DNA of 20,960 nt from an uncultured Prevotella sp. (GTDB lineage: Bacteria > Bacteroidota > Bacteroidia > Bacteroidales > Bacteroidaceae), in the NCBI GenBank assembly GCA_945827565.1, contig CALZNR010000002.1, positions 1 to 20,960 of the forward strand. The letters are read 5' to 3'. This document shows, one piece after another, positions 17,401-20,960 of this stretch. How positions within the stretch are numbered: the first letter of the stretch is position 1; every line of letters starts with the position of its first letter. The notes under the pieces were generated by a model. It saw nothing but the letters and a program-made list of their open reading frames with translations, made no database searches and was not told the DNA's origin. Both the position numbers and the translations under genes were made by a program.

Positions 17401-19047
17401 ATACACGCCTGCCGTGTCGCTCTGATACTTCACATCCAGACGGAACTTTGTTTTCTCCACCGTAGAGGCAAGGTAATACACGTTCTTCATCATCAGTCGC
17501 CAGTTGGCCATCTGCGGACTGTTGTTGGTGTTCTTCAGTGCCTTGACAAAGAGTGCCTCGGAGGTGTTGGTGTTGTCGGCGGCAAACTCACCCACCTGAT
17601 AGGTCTGTCCGTTGTAGGTGTATTCGTATGCCACGGCAAGCACCTGATCGGGTTGCAGTCCCGTTTTGAGCGAGAGATAGCCCAGCGACTTGTTCAGCGT
17701 ATATTCTGATGAGGTGAGCAGGCGCGCACTCTGCACCTTTTCATAATCCACACCGCCCGAGAAGCCGGGAATGGCTCCCAGCACATCGCTCGTCTGGTCG
17801 ATATTGCGTGCCGCTGCATATTGGCTCACCATCTGCTGATACTCCAGGTTGGCAGCATTGGAGGGCACCACCTCGATGGCTGATGCTCCCCACTGGGTGG
17901 TGTTGCTGGTGTATTTGCTCTCCGCCAAATCGGCAAGGGCAATGATGTTGCGTGTGTTGGTGGTGTTGCCACTGCGGTTGGTTACCCACACCTCGATGCG
18001 CGTGATAGACACGCCCGACGTGATGTGGGGCAGTGTGCGCATGTGCTGGTCGTAATGACTGCGGAAGAAGTGCGCCAGAAAGAAGTGGCGGTTCTCCTCG
18101 TAGTCGGCGGCATCAATGTCGAAGGGGGTGGTTTGTGTGCCTCCCTTCGACGACACGCTCTTGGTGGTGGATTTCTTCTGCGAGAGCACTGCCTGCAACT
18201 TCAGCTTGCCAAACTGCAGGTCGGTGCGCACACCAAAGAGCGAACTGGCACCCTTGATGAGCGAGGAGTTGGTGGGAAAGGTCACATTGCCCGCCTCTAC
18301 CAGCTTAACGATTTCGTCTTCCTTTCCCTCATAGCGCAGTTTGATGTTCTTGGTGTCAAAGTCAAAGGTGGCATCGGTGTTGTAGTTCAGGTTCAGGTTC
18401 ATCTTGTCGCCCACCTTGCCATTGAGGTTCAGGTTTATCTTTTCGTCAAAGTCAAACGCCTTGGTCTTCCTGTTTCTGATGGGCAGCGAGGGGTTGTCGA
18501 TGCTTTTCAGGTTGGCACCCACCTTGAGTTCTGCCGTTCCCTGTGTCTTGATGCGCACGCCGCCGGGACCAAATATCTTCTCGGCTGGTCCAAGGTCGAA
18601 CTTCATGTCGCTGAACGAGAACTTCTCCTTGCCCTGACTGGCAGTGTTCTCTGCATCTTTTTTCCTGAAGAATGCCTGTGCCTCCCGGTGCTCCGTCCAC
18701 CGCATATACTCCTCGGGGCTCATCAGCACAGGTGCGTTGAGATAGGTGTCTCCCATCTTGGTGCCCAGCACATAGCCTCCCAGCGTGTCGTTATACACCA
18801 CCTGCGGTTTCAGGTTGTCGGGTGTCTTCAGGTCGAGCGACATGGAGTCGAGGTCTTCCGTGGTTACGGGCACAGTGCGCTTCACCCGCCACCTTGCATG
18901 GAGCAGGGAGTCGGGGATGCTGTCATCGGCAGCCACGATGCGTGGCTGCGCCTTGGGAGCTGGTTTCTTGCGGGTATTATCGTCTTGCGGAGCAGCCAAA
19001 GCCACCACTCCCAGCAAGCAGATAAGTATGTATGTTATGCGTCTCAA
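11446..19047 (-). CDS. sprA: SprA/Sov, type IX secretion outer-membrane translocon
   Basis: At 2533 residues this is the giant beta-barrel pore of the type IX secretion system, through which folded proteins with a C-terminal signal cross the outer membrane. A signal peptide (residues 1-19) leads into the conserved N-terminal region, with GPGGVRIKTQGTAEL at 160-174, FDFDEKINLNLNGKVGDK at 198-215 and LRYEGKEDEIVK at 237-248. A lysine-rich segment at about 1900-1966 interrupts the barrel sequence, and the protein ends GFSLKFSLTR with an amphipathic strand pattern. The start is TTG: no in-frame ATG exists between a TGA overlapping the end of ruvA and M69, and starting at M69 would remove the signal peptide. 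It lies 28 nt behind ruvA and is probably cotranscribed. The length is at the upper end of what I recall for the family. Confidence 0.96.
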   Translation of the reverse strand: MRRITYILICLLGVVALAAPQDDNTRKKPAPKAQPRIVAADDSIPDSLLHARWRVKRTVPVTTEDLDSMSLDLKTPDNLKPQVVYNDTLGGYVLGTKMGDTYLNAPVLMSPEEYMRWTEHREAQAFFRKKDAENTASQGKEKFSFSDMKFDLGPAEKIFGPGGVRIKTQGTAELKVGANLKSIDNPSLPIRNRKTKAFDFDEKINLNLNGKVGDKMNLNLNYNTDATFDFDTKNIKLRYEGKEDEIVKLVEAGNVTFPTNSSLIKGASSLFGVRTDLQFGKLKLQAVLSQKKSTTKSVSSKGGTQTTPFDIDAADYEENRHFFLAHFFRSHYDQHMRTLPHITSGVSITRIEVWVTNRSGNTTNTRNIIALADLAESKYTSNTTQWGASAIEVVPSNAANLEYQQMVSQYAAARNIDQTSDVLGAIPGFSGGVDYEKVQSARLLTSSEYTLNKSLGYLSLKTGLQPDQVLAVAYEYTYNGQTYQVGEFAADNTNTSEALFVKALKNTNNSPQMANWRLMMKNVYYLASTVEKTKFRLDVKYQSDTAGVYLNYLPETFSATSGAKEPLIKVMGCDRLDANNKVRSDAKFDFVEGYTVQNGRIFFPTAEPFGEGMRNALRSRGLSDEKIEKYVFQELYDTTRTAAKQVAEKDKYRLSGQFKGHAANVISLGAYNVPQGSVVVTAGGVVLTEGSDYSVDYSAGEVTILNQSIIDAGTSVNVSLESDTEYGMQRKTMWGLNWEYDFSKEFQIGGTFMHLHEQPMTSKVNMGSEPLNNFLWGVNLNWKKESQWLTNMLDLLPGLHLTKPSQISFTGEFAQLVAGQASGTQDNASYIDDFENTKNGISVIDPKSWVLSSVPSMFAEHSDKAGLTAGYNRAQMAWYTIDPIFTYQSSSLTPSHIKGDLEQLSNHYVREVYVSELYPNRDQSTYNGATSTLSILNMAYYPSERGPYNFTTNIGSNGYFTTPRTKWGGMMRKLETTDFESANIEYVEFWLLDPFIYTNMQPNAASYGGDLYLNLGEVSEDVLPDGKKFYESGMPVDGTSSLTTTQWGKIPVQATQTYAFATTSGSRAKQDVGLNGLTDEEERSFEPYATFNNYVSTITNDSIRQAWSIDPANDNYHYYRGSDFDQAQTPILERYKRINNPQGNSPDNDNNNESYDTSYKTTPDVEDINQDFTLNEYERYFEYKVSIRPEDLNENNVGNNYIADVRETSTRLRNGKTEKVKWYKIRIPINDAQRTKVGSISDFSSIRFMRMFLTNFELPIVLRFGSLDLVRGEWRTYTNQLSATSAGTASMEVSNVNIEEYTDKQPVNYVLPPGISRVTDPSQPQLVESNEQAMCILVKNMSKGEAKAVYKKTNLDLRQYKRLQMFVHANAFQQNTTNLQNDQLAVFIRLGSDYKSNYYEYEIPLKLTPAGHYSQEDRVSVWPQENMLDIDLTAFTSIKKARNKAKAVGGAAYTREYSEYSADNPSHRISVMGNPTLGEVKTMMIGVRNLTNQEKSGEVWVNELRLREFNNKGGWAASGALNMQLSDFGTINLTGKMVTEGFGGLEESLAQRSMDDYKTYSLTANLELGKFFPDKAQVTAPLYYSITKEETRPKYNPLDSDMELSDALDAAANKHEKDSIESLAVTRTTNTNFSLSNVRVGIKTKRHPMPYDPANFSFSYSHSHRYTTGETTVYEKEDQWKGSLNYTYSPVYKTFEPFKKLKGKSKWLAFPKDIGFNYLPQNISFNSEITRSYYELQERDMETLQSGVGESTLPLSFSQQFLWNREFALRWDLTKNLHLDFQSATHAEIETADGPVNKDLYPEQYQVWKDSVWHSIRNLGRPLDYQQTFNASYKFPLNKLPIFNWVNGDASYNANYSWVRGTELSDGSTLGNTITTHRTLNINGTFNMETLYNHIPFLKKANERFKKSTAKTVTKNKKANKPKGMDVRANKLMQPDKAAEKNVKALEKEKKELPKNKNTFQKELSLKPDTTITVTHNKKSKRLIVSARTQDGKAYEVKYKVVDANKIIIKSNDSVNIKLSITPKQPLEKEWWYSPAQYAARFLMMVRNVSISYRNQYAMTLPGFLPDVGDAFGQRTGDVMSPGLNFAFGLIDDSYIRKSYDNGWLMCADSVATPATSTAAEDLQIRMTLEPIRDLKIDLNASRTTSKSHSIQYMYAGMPTTHSGSFTMTTWSLGSALEGMGDANNGYHSATFEKFCHSIEGFRQKVQARYEGAVYPAGTVLADGVNLGGTTYNPKYGQVNAYSADVLIPAFLSAYTSSGGSSVLDIFPSLRRMLPNWTVRYSGLGKLPWLRDHFKSVNLNHGYKSVFAVGSYASFSTWQEYMNGLGFIKETSTGNPIPSSMYNVSTVSINEAFSPLLGVDVTLQNNLTCKVEYRTTRVLTLSTTSVQISEALSKDWVIGLGYKISNFNLFGAGSSRKIRGAQRGRGNKANNQQNQTATKRSGTSGVNHDLNMRLDISYRKQAAITRDIATITSSASSGNTAFKMSFMADYTLSKLLTLSAYYDRQTNTPLLSSSSYPTTTHDFGFSLKFSLTR

Positions 19048-19075
19048 TGTATTGCTTCTGTCGTCAAGAGCACTG

Positions 19076-19678
19076 CTACTTCATCAGCTTGAGTGCCATC
19101 TTTACCACTTGTTCCACGGGTGCATCAGGATGTTCCTGCAACAGCTGCACCACCACCTTCTGCGACGGAGCGGGTGCAAAGCCCAGCATGGTGAGTGCGC
19201 CCACAGCCTCATCCTTCACCACATTGTCAATGGGCGAAGCCACGGCACCACCGGCAGGTATCTCCTCGGCAATGCCCAGTGCCACTATCTTGTCGCGCAG
19301 CTCCACGATGATGCGCTGTGCCGTTTTCAGTCCTATGCCCTTCACGCTCTTTATCAGTCGCTCATTGCCTGTAGAGATGCAGCCACACAGTTCTGCCACA
19401 CTCATGGCAGAGAGCATCATGCGGGCGGTGGCGGCTCCCACTCCCTGCACGCTGAGGAGCAGTTCAAACATCTCTCGCTCCTTCTTTCCTGCAAAGCCAT
19501 AGAGCAGGTGGGCATCCTCTCTTATCACCTCATAGGCATAGAGCTTCACATCTTTTTTCCCCTGAATGGCGGTATAGGTGTTGAGCGATATGCCCATGCT
19601 ATAGCCCACCCCGGCGGCTTCTACCACTGCCTGCGCAGGATTGAGTTCGGTCAATTCACCTTTGATATAGTCTATCAT
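19076..19678 (-). CDS. ruvA: Holliday junction branch migration protein RuvA
   Basis: RuvA binds four-way DNA junctions as a tetramer and loads the RuvB motor for branch migration in recombinational repair. The 200-residue length is normal. Domain I begins [20 protein letters not shown]. The two helix-hairpin-helix motifs are [16 protein letters not shown] at 74-89 and [19 protein letters not shown] at 109-127. The flexible linker is at about 135-152 and the RuvB-interacting domain III at about 153-200. No ruvB or ruvC lies in the window. The sprA gene follows after 28 nt in the same direction. A ruvA-sprA neighbourhood is, from memory, common in Bacteroidetes, although the two functions have no obvious link. 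Confidence 0.97.
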   Translation of the reverse strand: MIDYIKGELTELNPAQAVVEAAGVGYSMGISLNTYTAIQGKKDVKLYAYEVIREDAHLLYGFAGKKEREMFELLLSVQGVGAATARMMLSAMSVAELCGCISTGNERLIKSVKGIGLKTAQRIIVELRDKIVALGIAEEIPAGGAVASPIDNVVKDEAVGALTMLGFAPAPSQKVVVQLLQEHPDAPVEQVVKMALKLMK

Positions 19679-20011
19679 CGTGCTGTTCTTGTTTTTTGGT
19701 GGTTATTTATCCAACCCTCCTTGAAGATGGTTTGGCAAGGGCGGTTTGTGGCGCACCTCACCGTGAAATATAACGCACCGCAAGCTTGTTTATTGTATCT
19801 TTCACTCAGTATAATATGGCATGGGGCAACATTATCGCAAAAAATATCGTGACATATTGCCACATATTTCACACAAATTCTGTACATTTGCAACGTTTTT
19901 CGCCAACAGCGCATCCCATAGCATCCAAACAGGGGGCAATGCCAGCGGCACAAGCAAATACGGGAAAACTAACTCAAATACAACACAATATCAAAAAAAC
20001 AACAAAGCAAC
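19679..20011. other. 333-nt divergent spacer between ruvA and ddh
   Basis: The spacer is AT-rich around 19780-19890. It contains the -7 element of ddh and an approximately 115-nt plus-strand leader that becomes very A-rich just before the ddh ATG. For ruvA I see no good TAnnTTTG; the closest minus-strand match is TATATTTC. A minus-strand frame overlaps the ruvA start by a few bases (19675-19953), but it is rich in Cys, crosses the ddh promoter and looks unlike a protein. I see no RNA gene or riboswitch of a known class. Confidence 0.5.
19883..19890 (+). promoter_or_regulatory. -7 promoter element of ddh
   Basis: TACATTTG matches TAnnTTTG exactly. A -33 element is poor: the nearest candidate is ATTG at 19856-19859 with a 23-nt spacer. 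Transcription would start near 19897, giving a leader of roughly 115 nt. Confidence 0.6.
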
Positions 20012-20911
20012 ATGAAAAAGATTAGAGCAGCCATCGTAGGGTATGGCAACATCGGCCGCTACACGTTAGAGGCACTTCAAGAAGCAGCAGATTTTGAAAT
20101 AGCTGGCGTGGTGCGCCGCAGCGGTGCAGAAAACAAGCCTGCAGAACTTGCTGAATATGCCGTGGTGAAAGACATCACAGAACTGAAAGATGTGGATGTG
20201 GCAATTCTCTGCACCCCCACACGCAGCTGCGAGGAATATGCCAAGCAGATTCTCCCCATGGGCATCAACACGGTAGATAGTTTCGACATCCACACCTCTA
20301 TCTGCGACTACCGTGCCACCCTGATGCCTATCTGCAAGGAGCACAAGGCTGTGAGCGTGATTGCCGCCGGCTGGGATCCGGGCTCTGACTCTGTGGTGCG
20401 CACCCTGATGCAGGCTTTGGCACCCAAGGGCCTCAGCTACACCAACTTTGGCCCTGGCATGTCGATGGGTCACAGCGTGTGCGTGCGCTCCAAGAAGGGC
20501 GTGAAGAATGCTCTCAGCATGACCATCCCCTTGGGCGAGGGCATCCATCGCCGCATGGTGTATGTGGAACTGGAAGAGGGTGCCACACTGGAGCAGGTGA
20601 CTGCCGACATCAAGGCCGACCCCTACTTTGCCAGCGATGAGACCCACGTGTTTGCCGTGGAATCGGTGGATGCCGTGCGCGATATGGGACATGGCGTGCA
20701 CATGGTGCGCAAGGGTGTGAGCGGAAAAACACAGAACCAGCGCATCAGCTTCGACATGAGCATCAACAACCCCGCCCTCACCGCACAGGTTCTGGTGGGC
20801 GTGGCACGTGCCACCATGCGCCTGCAACCCGGATGCTACACCATGATAGAGATTCCCGTGGTAGATCTGCTGCCCGGAGAGCGCGAAGACTTGATTCGCC
20901 ACTTGGTGTAA
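20012..20911 (+). CDS. ddh: meso-diaminopimelate D-dehydrogenase
   Basis: This enzyme converts tetrahydrodipicolinate, ammonia and NADPH to meso-diaminopimelate in one step, supplying peptidoglycan cross-links and lysine. The 299-residue protein opens with a Rossmann NADPH-binding fold, with VGYGNIGRYTLEAL at 9-22. The substrate domain contains AAGWDPG at 118-124 and FGPGMSMGHS at 146-155, both recognisable from characterised DAP dehydrogenases. The C-terminus VDLLPGEREDLIRHLV is intact. The ATG at 20012 follows an A-rich leader and carries the Rossmann strand directly after it. It is divergent from ruvA. The stop codon lies only 4 nt before sequencing-adapter sequence, so nothing can be said of its downstream neighbour. 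Confidence 0.95.
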   Translation: MKKIRAAIVGYGNIGRYTLEALQEAADFEIAGVVRRSGAENKPAELAEYAVVKDITELKDVDVAILCTPTRSCEEYAKQILPMGINTVDSFDIHTSICDYRATLMPICKEHKAVSVIAAGWDPGSDSVVRTLMQALAPKGLSYTNFGPGMSMGHSVCVRSKKGVKNALSMTIPLGEGIHRRMVYVELEEGATLEQVTADIKADPYFASDETHVFAVESVDAVRDMGHGVHMVRKGVSGKTQNQRISFDMSINNPALTAQVLVGVARATMRLQPGCYTMIEIPVVDLLPGEREDLIRHLV

Positions 20912-20915
20912 ACAC

Positions 20916-20960
20916 CTGTCTCTTATACACATCTCCGAGCCCACGAGACAGGCAGAAATC
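20916..20960 (+). other. Illumina Nextera adapter and index, not genomic
   Basis: Bases 20916-20934 are the Tn5 mosaic end CTGTCTCTTATACACATCT. Bases 20935-20949 are the Nextera read-2 segment CCGAGCCCACGAGAC. Bases 20950-20957 (AGGCAGAA) match, from memory, i7 index N703, and ATC begins the P7 flow-cell sequence. This is untrimmed adapter read-through at the contig end. Confidence 0.98.

Noticed and set aside
12436..17709. Several plus-strand frames of 240-449 codons opposite sprA
   Set aside because: They are shadows of the sprA reading frame, with no domain or conserved motif. The sense protein is clearly SprA over its full length.
19675..19953. A 92-codon minus-strand frame just ahead of ruvA
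   Set aside because: Composition is unlike a bacterial protein (many Cys and Arg), and it spans the ddh promoter and AT-rich spacer. The short overlap with ruvA is not enough to support it.
1..20960. CRISPR arrays, rRNA genes, integrase or attachment sites, defence systems
   Set aside because: I saw no spaced direct repeats, rRNA sequence, integrase or recognisable defence genes. The tRNA-Leu 3' end is followed by a terminator, with no partial duplicate of the tRNA end visible nearby.

Overview
The window reads as chromosomal DNA from a member of the Bacteroidales, most likely a Prevotellaceae species. The evidence is the very large T9SS translocon gene sprA directly behind ruvA, promoters of the Bacteroidetes type (TTTG about 19-20 nt ahead of TAnnTTTG), a surface-export-like acidic stretch after a lipoprotein cysteine, a meso-diaminopimelate dehydrogenase, and translation starts without Shine-Dalgarno sequences. 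The last 45 bases are not genomic: they are an Illumina Nextera adapter plus index, so natural sequence ends at about 20915 and the piece is an assembled short-read contig.

Layout. Bases 113-4820 are transcribed on the plus strand: topoisomerase IV subunit A (parC), a DUF3316-like outer-membrane protein, an S41-family lipoprotein peptidase (three tightly spaced genes), then tRNA-Leu(UAG) with its own promoter. A perfect 16-bp hairpin at 4834-4872 separates this block from a convergent minus-strand block. In its transcription order that block holds ruvA, sprA, a GH31 alpha-xylosidase-like enzyme, a GH3 beta-glucosidase-like enzyme, an RluA-type pseudouridine synthase, and a 51-residue membrane protein 5 nt behind it. 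Divergent from ruvA, across a 333-nt spacer, the plus-strand ddh gene completes the window.

Function. Most of the content is housekeeping: chromosome decatenation (parC), Holliday-junction processing (ruvA), RNA modification (rluA-like), peptidoglycan and lysine precursor synthesis (ddh), and protein secretion (sprA). The accessory part is the GH31/GH3 pair, which could trim alpha-xylosyl and then beta-glucosyl residues from xyloglucan-type oligosaccharides in the periplasm. No SusC/SusD pair or regulator is visible beside it.

I found no convincing new multi-gene system. The items most worth a second look are the adapter and the false protein it creates, the small membrane protein behind rluA, a coding-like relic between sprA and GH31, the TTG start of sprA, and the acidic surface-export-like signal on the S41 lipoprotein.
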